From NCBI RefSeq assembly GCF_900312675.1, contig NZ_OMPC01000001.1:603633-667632 (forward strand): a stretch of DNA of 64,000 nt. The letters are read 5' to 3'. Below the pieces are notes generated by a model. That model was not told where the DNA came from and did no database searches. It saw only the letters and a program-made list of their open reading frames with translations. The position numbers were made by a program, and so were the translations under genes. Shown here in pieces: positions 35,082 through 43,690 of the stretch; within the stretch, counting starts at the first letter, position 1, and the number at the start of each line of letters is the position of its first letter. Source of the DNA: Aliivibrio sp. EL58 (GTDB lineage: Bacteria > Pseudomonadota > Gammaproteobacteria > Enterobacterales > Vibrionaceae).

Positions 35082-35127
35082 TGCACAATATTAATTAAAG
35101 TTGATATTGTGCACTTTATTAATAAAG
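35082..35127. repeat. Two adjacent inverted repeats after the LysR gene
   Basis: TGCACAATAT (35082-35091) and ATATTGTGCA (35104-35113) form a perfect 10-bp stem. The perfect 14-bp palindrome CTTTATTAATAAAG (35114-35127) abuts it. The pair lies between the LysR stop and the GGDEF start; it could be a terminator of the former or an operator of the latter. Confidence 0.6.
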
Positions 35128-35168
35128 AGTTTTGGCATTTTTTTTTATAACGCCTACTATTCACTATA

Positions 35169-36497
35169 ATGAATAGTAGTAAGGTCATGGATGATATGAG
35201 TGTTCGATTAAAATTAGCGTTATATTTGTTGGTATTGTTCTCTGTATCTATTGCAAGTTCGATGTTGACCTTTAAGTTAGAAGCTTATAGCGATGAAAAG
35301 CTTGAGTGGGTTATTCATACCAATAATGTGATAACAAGTTCAGAAAAACTATTAAGTAGTCTTAAAGATGCCGAGACGGGCCAAAGAGGATTTTTATTAA
35401 CTCATAATCTCAGTTACCTTAAGCCATATTATGTTGGGAAATCAGAAGCTAAAAATGTTTTAGACCGTTTATATCAGCTAACTAGTGATAATAAAGAACA
35501 GCAAAAAGCCCTTGATCATCTTTCCGGTGTAATGCAATTGAAATTTGATGAATTAAGATCAACCATTGAATTAGCTCAAAATAATCAACAGACTGAAGCG
35601 TTAGCCATTGTTAAAGAAGACAAAGGTAAAGTGTATATGGATGACTTAAGAAAAGACTTAACTCAATTCATAAATATTGAGTTGTTATTATTAGAAAAGC
35701 GTAAGGGTGATTATAAAGAGAACCGTAGCCAGCTAGTGACCTTCATCAAACTGCAAATGGTTTTTCTCGTCTTTTTAGCCATTGCAACGATCTTCTTTAT
35801 GAAGCGAAATCTGTTCGACCCACTTCATCTATTACTCTCTAGTACTAAAAAAATGCAACAAGGTGAAAAATTAGATATTTCTGACATTGTTGAAAAAAAT
35901 GAGATGGGCAATCTTTTATCTGCATTCTTTACCATGAATGAAATTGTTCATGAGAAAACAGAAACTCTGACTTATAAAGCACACCACGATGAATTGACTG
36001 GCCTTAAAAACCGCAGCATGGTGAATGATGATCTTGAGTATGCGCTTCAACATGCTAAACGTTCACACTCTAAAGTTGCAGTGTATTTTATTGATTTAAA
36101 TAAGTTTAAAGAAATTAACGACACGCTAGGTCATGATGTTGGTGATGAAGTTTTGGTTAAAACATCGCAATTATTAACTAAAACAGTGCGCAAAAGAGAT
36201 AATATTTATCGTTTAGGGGGAGATGAGTTTTTGATCATTGGTCAAGAAATCACTCAAAACTCAGGTATCAAAAGATTATCTTCAAAGTTGTTAGCGCAAT
36301 TTAGTGTTCCTATGATGATAGGTACGGAACCGATGGATGTATCGCTAAGTATTGGGGTGGCGATTTATCCCGATCACGCTCAACAGGGGGAGGAGTTGAT
36401 TAAGTATGCCGACATTGCCATGTACGAAGCTAAAAAAGACGAAGGCACGACATGTTGCGATTTCACTCCCTCTATGCTTAAAAGAGAGAGTGATTAA
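35169..36497 (+). CDS. CHASE3-HAMP-GGDEF diguanylate cyclase
   Basis: A 442-residue inner-membrane protein. TM1 lies at about residues 15-31. A CHASE3-type periplasmic helical sensor (contains KDAETGQRGFLLTHN) runs to about 190, then TM2, a HAMP linker and a GGDEF domain from about 265. The active-site motif RLGGDEFLI is intact, and RKRD five residues before it is a consensus product-inhibition I-site, so it should make c-di-GMP with feedback control. The start is uncertain: an ATG at 35196 has a better-spaced AAGG than the one at 35169. It is convergent with the YfiN-like gene and shares a terminator with it. Confidence 0.9.
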   Translation: MNSSKVMDDMSVRLKLALYLLVLFSVSIASSMLTFKLEAYSDEKLEWVIHTNNVITSSEKLLSSLKDAETGQRGFLLTHNLSYLKPYYVGKSEAKNVLDRLYQLTSDNKEQQKALDHLSGVMQLKFDELRSTIELAQNNQQTEALAIVKEDKGKVYMDDLRKDLTQFINIELLLLEKRKGDYKENRSQLVTFIKLQMVFLVFLAIATIFFMKRNLFDPLHLLLSSTKKMQQGEKLDISDIVEKNEMGNLLSAFFTMNEIVHEKTETLTYKAHHDELTGLKNRSMVNDDLEYALQHAKRSHSKVAVYFIDLNKFKEINDTLGHDVGDEVLVKTSQLLTKTVRKRDNIYRLGGDEFLIIGQEITQNSGIKRLSSKLLAQFSVPMMIGTEPMDVSLSIGVAIYPDHAQQGEELIKYADIAMYEAKKDEGTTCCDFTPSMLKRESD

Positions 36498-36509
36498 AGA
36501 ATAAATTAT

Positions 36510-36545
36510 ATCGATACCATTAAGCGATATGGTATCGATTTTTTC
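36510..36545. terminator. Strong bidirectional terminator between convergent GGDEF genes
   Basis: ATCGATACCAT (36510-36520) pairs perfectly with ATGGTATCGAT (36529-36539), with an 8-nt loop and a T run afterwards. It overlaps the last codons of the leftward gene ending at 36520. Confidence 0.85.
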
Positions 36546-38457
36546 CTGATACTTTTGCGCAATACATTGCTTTATCTGCCTTGTTGAGTGCGGCTTCGAC
36601 ACTTAAGTCTTCATCTGCTTTCCAATAATACACACCAATACTTGCTGAGATCATCGGCTCACAATGATTAATAATAATTGGTTGATTAATCGTATCTAAA
36701 ATTCGATTTAGAACGGTATGTATATGGTTATGAGTTTTCTCTTCATCATTTTTTAAAGTAAATGCTAATAAAAATTCATCTCCAGCTAAACGAGCGACTA
36801 AATCTTCTTTTAATACACAATTTTTCAACCGTTGTGCAATTATCTTAAGTAGGTCATCACCACACTGGTGACCATAAGTATCATTCACGGCTTTAAAACC
36901 ATCTAAATCAAGAAATAAAATATAAACCGATGTATTGTTTTGGTGGTATTTAAGTAAGCTTCTGTAAGCCTTCTGTCTATTGGCTAAATGCGTTAATGCG
37001 TCATGATTCGCTTCAAACTTTAATTGCTTTAATTTTACATCTTGTGTTTTATCACTAATGGAGACAACAAAAGACTCTATTTTGTTTTCACTATTTTTAA
37101 TGATTTTAATGGTAATTAAGCAAGGCAGCCACTCTCCACAACTAGACACATCTGCTTTGATTTGAAAAGAACCACGAGTGAGTAATTGCTTTAATATGCG
37201 ATAAGAAAACTCAAGAGGATTACGAATAATTAGTTGATTTAAATCATTAATGTCACCAAAATTGTGAATAAAGGAGGTATTCTTAGTTTCAACTGTCATA
37301 TCTCGTAAAAGAACCACGACAGAGCTTGGGTTCTGATCAAAAATGGTCTCAGCTAATCGTTGACGTTGCTCTGCTGCATAGCGTGTAGTGATGTCTTCAA
37401 TATGCAATAACGAGCTTTGTTCACCTGAAATTGGGTATGACGAAATTTGATAGCGTACACCAGTAATTTGATGGCGAATGATAACTGGGAGTAAGCGTTT
37501 ATGGTGCTCAATATGATCGAGTAATTCTGTGATGCGTGCGTTTGGTTCAAATTCATATAGCATGCCATTAGGGGTGAAATTTCCATTGATATTATTACCT
37601 TGGCTTTTAATATCAGGAAAAAGTAAACAGGCAGCAGGGTTGAAATAGGTAATTTCTTGACTTGGCAAAATGACTAATAAACCTTGCTCAATAGAATCAA
37701 GAACTTGGTTAATATAGTGATTTCGATCCTCTAGTTTTTGGAATGCTTGAGTTAATAAGTCGTCTCGATGACTAAGATTATCGAGCATTTCATTAAAACA
37801 GTGAGTCACCATACCGAGTTCATCAGGGTGTAAAACATCAAGACGTCTAGTGGTTACGCCTTTCTTAATAACACTCTGCATTGAATGAAACAAAGACAAT
37901 AAAGGCATGGCAATTAATTTGTGTAATCCATGGGCAAAAAAGAGTGCTAAGATAGACAGCATTATTGAAGTAACTAAGAAAATAACGATGATCTGATTAC
38001 GCTGTTTAAACATATTATCTTTGGATGCCCATACCGTTAGATTTCCAAGATGTTCATTATCTAGTGTAATTGGATGGGTCACAGCAAAGAAAACAGAGTC
38101 AGAGCAATGAATGGCTTTACCTTTCCACTGACAGCTTTCTGGTAAATTATCCAGTTTTGCAAAAGGTTCATTATTTATATGTTCAACGTGAGCAGCAATG
38201 ATTTCGGGGTCAAAAGAGAGGGCGTTCATTTGGTCTAACCCCGTTTCTTTATCATTAAAAATTAAAGCACCAGGTAGATTGCTCGCGATCCCTTGGGCAA
38301 GAATGGACGTTCTCGTATACAAATTCGTGCTATGAGTAACCCCAACAAAATGGGAAACACTGGCCCCAAGAATAAGGCTACTAAGTGTTAATAGCGTCCA
38401 AATTGGGTAAATGACTTTTTTACGCAAGGGTAATGCACTAAACCAATGATGAATCAT
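36520..38457 (-). CDS. YfiN-like CHASE8-HAMP-PAS-GGDEF diguanylate cyclase
   Basis: A 645-residue inner-membrane protein. TM1 at about 15-35 and a CHASE8-like periplasmic domain (ILAQGIASNLPGALIFND) lead to TM2 near 155-175. A HAMP domain (to about 235), PAS-like segments (about 245-470) and a C-terminal GGDEF domain follow. The active site reads RLAGDEFLLAF, an AGDEF variant often active, without a consensus RxxD I-site before it. It overlaps the upstream yfiR-like gene by 4 nt (ATGA). In Pseudomonas, YfiR represses YfiN from the periplasm; the same pairing is inferred here. Confidence 0.85.
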   Translation of the reverse strand: MIHHWFSALPLRKKVIYPIWTLLTLSSLILGASVSHFVGVTHSTNLYTRTSILAQGIASNLPGALIFNDKETGLDQMNALSFDPEIIAAHVEHINNEPFAKLDNLPESCQWKGKAIHCSDSVFFAVTHPITLDNEHLGNLTVWASKDNMFKQRNQIIVIFLVTSIMLSILALFFAHGLHKLIAMPLLSLFHSMQSVIKKGVTTRRLDVLHPDELGMVTHCFNEMLDNLSHRDDLLTQAFQKLEDRNHYINQVLDSIEQGLLVILPSQEITYFNPAACLLFPDIKSQGNNINGNFTPNGMLYEFEPNARITELLDHIEHHKRLLPVIIRHQITGVRYQISSYPISGEQSSLLHIEDITTRYAAEQRQRLAETIFDQNPSSVVVLLRDMTVETKNTSFIHNFGDINDLNQLIIRNPLEFSYRILKQLLTRGSFQIKADVSSCGEWLPCLITIKIIKNSENKIESFVVSISDKTQDVKLKQLKFEANHDALTHLANRQKAYRSLLKYHQNNTSVYILFLDLDGFKAVNDTYGHQCGDDLLKIIAQRLKNCVLKEDLVARLAGDEFLLAFTLKNDEEKTHNHIHTVLNRILDTINQPIIINHCEPMISASIGVYYWKADEDLSVEAALNKADKAMYCAKVSGKNRYHIA

Positions 38458-39035
38458 AATGACTCCTTATTGATTGCTATTTCTGACACTGAAAGCAGCT
38501 GTGAACGAATTGATAGCCCAGTTGGCTTAATATTATTTAAACTGATCAAAGGTTTAATTCTGTTGTTTACTTTAATAAATGCAATCATCCCGCCAGATTG
38601 CACAAATGGCTTTCCGTCACCGATGAGCAGTGCGTGTGGTTGCGTCGTTTTTAATTGCTGAATGACATTAGAATTTTGAGTTGAAAGATAAATGATATGA
38701 CAGTTTTCTTGCTCTAATTCTTTTATTGATGTGTAAGGGGTAAATACCGCTTGTGAAGGTCTTTTCTTAATAAGGGCTTGTAGTGAATGGCTAGTGTCTA
38801 GCTCTTTGTCAGAGCAAAAATTGAATTGCTTATTGGTTGGAGCAAACTCACCCCAAGTGGTTAAAAAGGCAAAACGAAAAAGATAGACCGCTTTTAGGTT
38901 GTGATCTTGAATGTTGTTATCATTTGCTTTTAGAGGAAACCCGATAAGTAAAAGAAACAGGCAGCCCATGATTTTACAACGTAAGCTGTAAAAAAAAGAG
39001 GTCACTGAACTTGCCTGTACTTTTGTATTTAGCAT
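38454..39035 (-). CDS. YfiR-like periplasmic regulator (DUF4154)
   Basis: A 193-residue exported protein. The N-terminal hydrophobic stretch (MGCLFLLLIGFPLKA, around residues 23-38) acts as the signal sequence; the first 22 residues may be a non-coding extension. HNLKAVYLFRFAFLTTWGEF and the following FNFCSDKEL and GMIAFIKVNNRIKPLISLNN fit the YfiR/DUF4154 family. Cysteines near 73 and 111 could form the redox-sensing disulfide reported for YfiR. It is encoded between a TonB receptor and the GGDEF protein it probably inhibits. Confidence 0.82.
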   Translation of the reverse strand: MLNTKVQASSVTSFFYSLRCKIMGCLFLLLIGFPLKANDNNIQDHNLKAVYLFRFAFLTTWGEFAPTNKQFNFCSDKELDTSHSLQALIKKRPSQAVFTPYTSIKELEQENCHIIYLSTQNSNVIQQLKTTQPHALLIGDGKPFVQSGGMIAFIKVNNRIKPLISLNNIKPTGLSIRSQLLSVSEIAINKESL

Positions 39036-39037
39036 AG

Positions 39038-41221
39038 CTATATGAAGTTCCAGCTGATTTCAGCGTAGTATTGGGTACCATTAGCAAAGGAGCCAAATTG
39101 TTCAGGATATTCTTTTAGTTGATCGTTACCTAGGTTTTCTGCGCTCACTTTTATGCTTGGCCATGTCGGTTTGTGCTGCCAGTTAACCGACATATCAAGA
39201 GTGATTATCTCTGGCCACACTAAGTAATCATCACCATAGTCTTTATAGGCAGCAATGAGCGCGTCATCAGGTTCTGATGCTGAAGTATAGTTAACAACAG
39301 ATGATACCCAAACGGTTGGATGGATATCCCACATAATATGCAAAGTAGCGTAATGGTTTGGGGTATTTTCTAGATCTAAAATAGGTAATTCATTTGAGCC
39401 ACAAATAGACCCAGTACAACCCCCTTTAATGGTTTTGTAGCTGTAATTAGCATTAACTTGCAGTACATCAGTAGGTTTCCACTGAGCACTGATTTCGCCA
39501 CCCAAAGTTTCTTGAGATAGAGGGTCGATAAGCTGAGCAAACATATCATCAATGATGGTGCCACTAGAGTGCTCTGAGCTGTCGGGAGTAAAGTATCGAT
39601 TACCTCCTAATCCTTTATAAGCACGAACATTGTCATGTTGGCTGTAGAAGAGGCTCACACTTAACTGAAACTGGTTATCTTGCCAATAGCGATAACCTAG
39701 CTCATAAGTGTCGATAGATTCTAGTTTTAGATCGCGATTACCAAGGTAGTGATATGACATCATGTAGTCATAGTAATTCAAACTGCCATCAGGGTTGATG
39801 GTATAAGCACAGCTACTGCAATAACTGTTTTCTTGAAACTGAGTATCTAACTCTAAGCGAGAAGGCGTAATCACTGCGCGACCCCAACCCATCCATAGAC
39901 GTTGATTATCCGTTAATTTTTGCAGTGCACGCACTTGTGGTTGTGAATACCACTCTTCAGTAATGTTTGCATATTGAATGCGATTACCAAGAGTAACTTC
40001 TGTACTGTCAGTTACGTTAATGCTCCAGTTTGTGTAGATACCATAACTTTGGTTTAAGAACTCATGATCTTCGATTGTGCGTACATAAGGTGAAAAATAT
40101 TGCTCTTCTTGAGAGAAGGTAGCGTATTCTTCATCAATAATTCGAGCGTTAATACCTAGAGTTAAAATGCCCCATTCTTGAGTATTAAAGGTATAGCGAC
40201 TATCGAGATCCAAACGAGTAAAACTGGCGGGTTCATTGGTACCGTCTGATTCACTATGAGTTAACCAAACTTGATTTTCCCATTGGTCGCCATCCAACTT
40301 TTCGTGCAAATATTGAAAGCCAGCAAACAGTTCTTGAGAGTTCATTTCTGTAAAGAAAGCGTCGTAATCATTTTGATGTGATGCTGGGTCTAAAAAGGCG
40401 GGTGTGTATTGCAACCATTGGTAGTCTTCACGAGAGCTGCTCCCACCAAATTGCATTGAAACGGTATTTTGTTGGTTTTGATAATCAGCTCGCATACCAA
40501 AACGTTCGGTTAATACTTTTAAATGGCGAAGCTCTTCAAAGTGAGGGTCTTCATCAGTAAATGGTGAATGTTGTAATGACTCTATATAACCAGACAAATG
40601 GGTATATTCATTGAGTTGACCACTATGATGAGCTTTAAACTCTTTATAATCATAATTACCGGCAGCGGCACTCACTTGTGCTTTTGGAGCGTCTTCTGCA
40701 TCTTTAGTGATGATGTTTATTACGCCGTTAACCGCGTTTCCTCCCCAGAGGGTACCGACTGAACCTAATACCACTTCAATACGGTCAATATTATCTAGGC
40801 TTACGGGCAAAGTATCCCAATTTACACCAGAGTACATCGGATTAATGGCACTTCTTCCGTCAATCATTACTAGTAATGTATTGTTTTCTCCTTGGTTTTT
40901 ACTACGAGCAGAGACTGTCCAGTCATAATCTGAAAATTTAGCGACATGAAGGCCCGGAGCAAGAATAAGGACATCAGCAATCGAGCGTGCACTAGAGCGT
41001 TCAATTTCTTTTGAGGTAATAACATGCACAGAAGCTGGAACATCCGATAAGCTTAAGGAGGTTTTGGTTGCAGTAACGACTTTTGTTTCAGCCAATGAAT
41101 CGAGAGGCATATTTAACAGTGCATCAAGCTCATCAAACTCTTGCTCTATGTTTGCAATTGCGGGAAAAGACATAAAGACACATACAGCATATAGGAGTGA
41201 TGCTCTAGGACGAATTAACAT
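39038..41221 (-). CDS. TonB-dependent outer-membrane receptor
   Basis: A 727-residue outer-membrane protein. I start at ATG 41221 (MLIRPRASLLYAVCVFMSFP, a signal peptide ending at AIA); the longer frame begins with TTG and is unlikely. A plug domain follows (VVTATKTSLSLSDVPASVHV, then ADVLILAPGLHVAKF). A 22-strand barrel fills the rest, ending in aromatic YYAEISWNFI. Receptors of this sort next to YfiR/DGC genes are frequent in vibrios. The ligand (siderophore, vitamin or other) cannot be told from the sequence. It is the first gene of a three-gene operon with overlapping or closely spaced stops. Confidence 0.9.
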   Translation of the reverse strand: MLIRPRASLLYAVCVFMSFPAIANIEQEFDELDALLNMPLDSLAETKVVTATKTSLSLSDVPASVHVITSKEIERSSARSIADVLILAPGLHVAKFSDYDWTVSARSKNQGENNTLLVMIDGRSAINPMYSGVNWDTLPVSLDNIDRIEVVLGSVGTLWGGNAVNGVINIITKDAEDAPKAQVSAAAGNYDYKEFKAHHSGQLNEYTHLSGYIESLQHSPFTDEDPHFEELRHLKVLTERFGMRADYQNQQNTVSMQFGGSSSREDYQWLQYTPAFLDPASHQNDYDAFFTEMNSQELFAGFQYLHEKLDGDQWENQVWLTHSESDGTNEPASFTRLDLDSRYTFNTQEWGILTLGINARIIDEEYATFSQEEQYFSPYVRTIEDHEFLNQSYGIYTNWSINVTDSTEVTLGNRIQYANITEEWYSQPQVRALQKLTDNQRLWMGWGRAVITPSRLELDTQFQENSYCSSCAYTINPDGSLNYYDYMMSYHYLGNRDLKLESIDTYELGYRYWQDNQFQLSVSLFYSQHDNVRAYKGLGGNRYFTPDSSEHSSGTIIDDMFAQLIDPLSQETLGGEISAQWKPTDVLQVNANYSYKTIKGGCTGSICGSNELPILDLENTPNHYATLHIMWDIHPTVWVSSVVNYTSASEPDDALIAAYKDYGDDYLVWPEIITLDMSVNWQHKPTWPSIKVSAENLGNDQLKEYPEQFGSFANGTQYYAEISWNFI

Positions 41222-41435
41222 AATATCTAACACACTACATATGGAGAATGAATGAACGGTACTAAGTAAATACCTATTTTGTATATTTTGATTCAATTCT
41301 TAGATTTAAGATAACACTAGGAAACATATTTACGACTTAACTCTATATTCGTGTAATTTATTTCATCTCATTGCAGTATTGTGATGCCGAATGCTTAGGT
41401 AAGAAAATAACATTATTGGCTAGTAAAAGAAGAAT

Positions 41436-41451
41436 GGTGATTTCGATCACT
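41436..41451. promoter_or_regulatory. CRP-like site, copy 1
   Basis: GGTGA-tttcga-TCACT is a near-perfect CRP core with a symmetric GTGA...TCAC. It is about 220 bp from the TonB receptor start and 340 bp from cmtB, so it could serve the leftward operon. Confidence 0.5.
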
Positions 41452-41690
41452 TAAGATATGAAAGGGAATTCGTATTTAGCAGAAATAAAAGAAGTTATTT
41501 ATCACATATTTTGAAGTGTCAATCACCTAAGTGTGATTAATGTCTTAATTTAAAATTTAAAAGAAAATTACTGAAACGTGTTCCTTGTCTTACTTTCTCT
41601 ATTGCTATGTAGTTAAAACAAAATTTGTTCTTATATTACTTTCTATATTTGAGGTAGTGGTTCTTTATATTAGCTTGACTGAATGAAAAG

Positions 41691-41706
41691 TGTGGCTTAT
41701 TTCACA
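41691..41706. promoter_or_regulatory. CRP-like site, copy 2, upstream of cmtB
   Basis: TGTGG-cttatt-TCACA matches 9 of 10 bases of the CRP core. It is 80 bp before the cmtB start codon, fitting catabolite control of a PTS operon. Confidence 0.6.
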
Positions 41707-41785
41707 ATATTCAGTCTATTGCTGAAATACCTCATTTATATTGATAATAACAACATCAAATACAAACCAAGAAGAAGGCTTGCTC

Positions 41786-42229
41786 ATGCTATACGATTTA
41801 ATTGATCATGATTTAATTGATGTTGTTAATCATAATATTGATGCGTGGGAAGACGCAGTAAAAACCACAACACGTTATTTAGAACAAAAAGGATACGTTA
41901 CGGCAAGTTATGCTGATGCCATTATTCAATCCACATATGATAATGGTCCATATTACGTACTTTGTCCAGGTATTGCCATGCCTCATGCTCGTCCTGAAAC
42001 TGGAGTATTAAAAACAGGATTAGGTATTCATATATTCCCATCAGGCATTGAATTTGGCTCAGATCTTGGTCCTGCCAATATATTACTTACCTTAGCCGCA
42101 AAAGATTCAGATACCCATATTGAAGTTATTCAAGCATTGAGTGAAATGCTAGTAGATGAAGAGAACATTGCCAAATTAACCGCAGCTACTTCAAAAAAAG
42201 AAGTGCTCGATATTATTAAAGCATATTAA
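41786..42229 (+). CDS. cmtB: CmtB-like mannitol/cryptic PTS enzyme IIA
   Basis: A 147-residue cytoplasmic PTS EIIA domain of the mannitol/fructose type. The phosphorylated histidine is H67 in CPGIAMPHARPETG. The length is the same as E. coli CmtB (147), and the region STYDNGPYYVLCPGIAMPHA aligns well with it. I use ATG 41786 after AGAAGG; the longer frame starts at a non-ATG codon. It receives phosphate from HPr and passes it to CmtA, encoded 13 bp downstream. It is the first gene of a six-gene operon. Confidence 0.92.
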   Translation: MLYDLIDHDLIDVVNHNIDAWEDAVKTTTRYLEQKGYVTASYADAIIQSTYDNGPYYVLCPGIAMPHARPETGVLKTGLGIHIFPSGIEFGSDLGPANILLTLAAKDSDTHIEVIQALSEMLVDEENIAKLTAATSKKEVLDIIKAY

Positions 42230-42242
42230 GAAAGGATATCTC

Positions 42243-43640
42243 ATGAACGCTAGAGCAAAAGTACAGGCCTTCGGGGGTCATTTGACCGCGATGGTACTGC
42301 CAAATATAGGGGCCTTTATTGCATGGGGCTTTATTACTGCGTTATTTATTCCAACGGGTTGGATGCCAAATGAACAGTTTGGTGAAATTGTTGGACCTAT
42401 GATTACTTATTTATTGCCACTACTTATCGGCTATACCGGTGGTCAGCTAGTCGGTGATAAGCGTGGTGCTGTTGCTGGTGCTATCGGTACAATGGGTGTC
42501 ATCGTGGGTGCTGATATTCCTATGTTCGTTGGTGCAATGATCATGGGGCCTGTGAGTGCGTGGGCGATTGTTCAGTTTGATAAACGAGTTGAACATAAAA
42601 TTCCATCAGGTTTTGAGATGGTAGTGAATAATTTCTCGCTTGGCATTATCGGTATGATCTGCTGTTTGATTGCGTATGAAATTGTTGGCCCAGCGGTCAC
42701 TGCCGCTAACTTGTTTGTAAAATCAGGTATCGAAGCATTAGTAGCAACAGGTTTTCTTCCTTTACTTGCGGTAATTAATGAGCCTGCAAAAGTTCTCTTT
42801 TTAAACAACGCTATCGATCAAGGTATTTATTACCCACTTGGCTTACAAGCGGCCGCTGAAACTGGTAAATCCATCTTTTTCATGGTGGCATCTAACCCAG
42901 GGCCGGGTCTAGGTATGTTGCTGGCTTATGCGAAATTTGGTCAAGGGTTAAGTAAACGATCTGCACCAAGTGCCATTATCATTCACTTCTTTGGCGGTAT
43001 TCATGAATTGTATTTCCCATACGTTCTTATGAAGCCAGTAATGATTGTTGCCATGATTGCAGGTGCGGCAACAGGTATTGCAACATTCAACCTACTTGAT
43101 GCTGGTTTAGTTGCTGGTCCTAGTCCGGGCTCTATTTTCTCTTATTTAGCTTTAACACCAAAAGGCAGCTTCATGGCTATGCTTGCGGGTGTTGCAAGTG
43201 CCACAGTTGTTTCTTTCCTTGTAGCAAGCGCAATTCTTAAAGTGAGTAAGAAAGAACAATTAGAAGAAGAGTTTGAACAATCTGTTATCGATATGAAAGA
43301 AATGAAAGCTGAAGGTAAAGCACAGCCTCAAGCATCAGTAGAAAAAACGGATGCGCTACCAATTAAATTTGTCGCTTTTGCTTGTGACGCAGGAATGGGT
43401 TCAAGTGCAATGGGAGCGTCAACCTTTAAGCGAAAACTGATTAAAGCAGGTTATGACGTAGAGGTTAAAAACTTCGCGATAGAAAAAGTACCAAGTGATG
43501 CGGATGTTGTGGTGACCCATGAAAGCCTAGAAGAACGTGCAATTAAAGCGACGGGCTTACCTGTAATTACAATTACTAACTTCCTTAATGACCCTGCGCT
43601 TAATGAGTTACTCAGTACTATTGAGACCCAACAGGCCTAA
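42243..43640 (+). CDS. cmtA: CmtA-like PTS sugar-alcohol enzyme IICB
   Basis: A 465-residue inner-membrane permease. The EIIC part (about residues 1-345) has the mannitol-type motif GGIHELYFPYVLMKP and the GAFIAWGFITALF start. A linker leads to a EIIB domain with phosphorylated Cys381 in ACDAGMGSSAMGAS. The length matches E. coli CmtA (462). The EIIA function is supplied by CmtB just upstream. The substrate is a hexitol or related polyol; mannitol itself is not certain, because no mannitol-1-phosphate dehydrogenase (mtlD) is in the operon. Confidence 0.93.
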   Translation: MNARAKVQAFGGHLTAMVLPNIGAFIAWGFITALFIPTGWMPNEQFGEIVGPMITYLLPLLIGYTGGQLVGDKRGAVAGAIGTMGVIVGADIPMFVGAMIMGPVSAWAIVQFDKRVEHKIPSGFEMVVNNFSLGIIGMICCLIAYEIVGPAVTAANLFVKSGIEALVATGFLPLLAVINEPAKVLFLNNAIDQGIYYPLGLQAAAETGKSIFFMVASNPGPGLGMLLAYAKFGQGLSKRSAPSAIIIHFFGGIHELYFPYVLMKPVMIVAMIAGAATGIATFNLLDAGLVAGPSPGSIFSYLALTPKGSFMAMLAGVASATVVSFLVASAILKVSKKEQLEEEFEQSVIDMKEMKAEGKAQPQASVEKTDALPIKFVAFACDAGMGSSAMGASTFKRKLIKAGYDVEVKNFAIEKVPSDADVVVTHESLEERAIKATGLPVITITNFLNDPALNELLSTIETQQA

Positions 43641-43690
43641 CGATATTTATTTCTGGGGGATCGTATATCTCCCAAGTAGGAGAAAAAATT

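Larger units (their letters stand above)
41222..41785. other. Divergent regulatory region between TonB receptor and cmt operons
   Basis: About 560 bp without a protein gene. It contains two CRP-like sites (41436-41451 and 41691-41706) and an 18-bp inverted repeat AATCACCTAAGTGTGATT (41521-41538). The promoters of both flanking operons should lie here. I see no RNA gene. Confidence 0.5.

Noticed and set aside
41222-41296. N-terminal extension of the TonB receptor
   Set aside because: It would start at TTG and precede a normal signal peptide that begins at ATG 41221.
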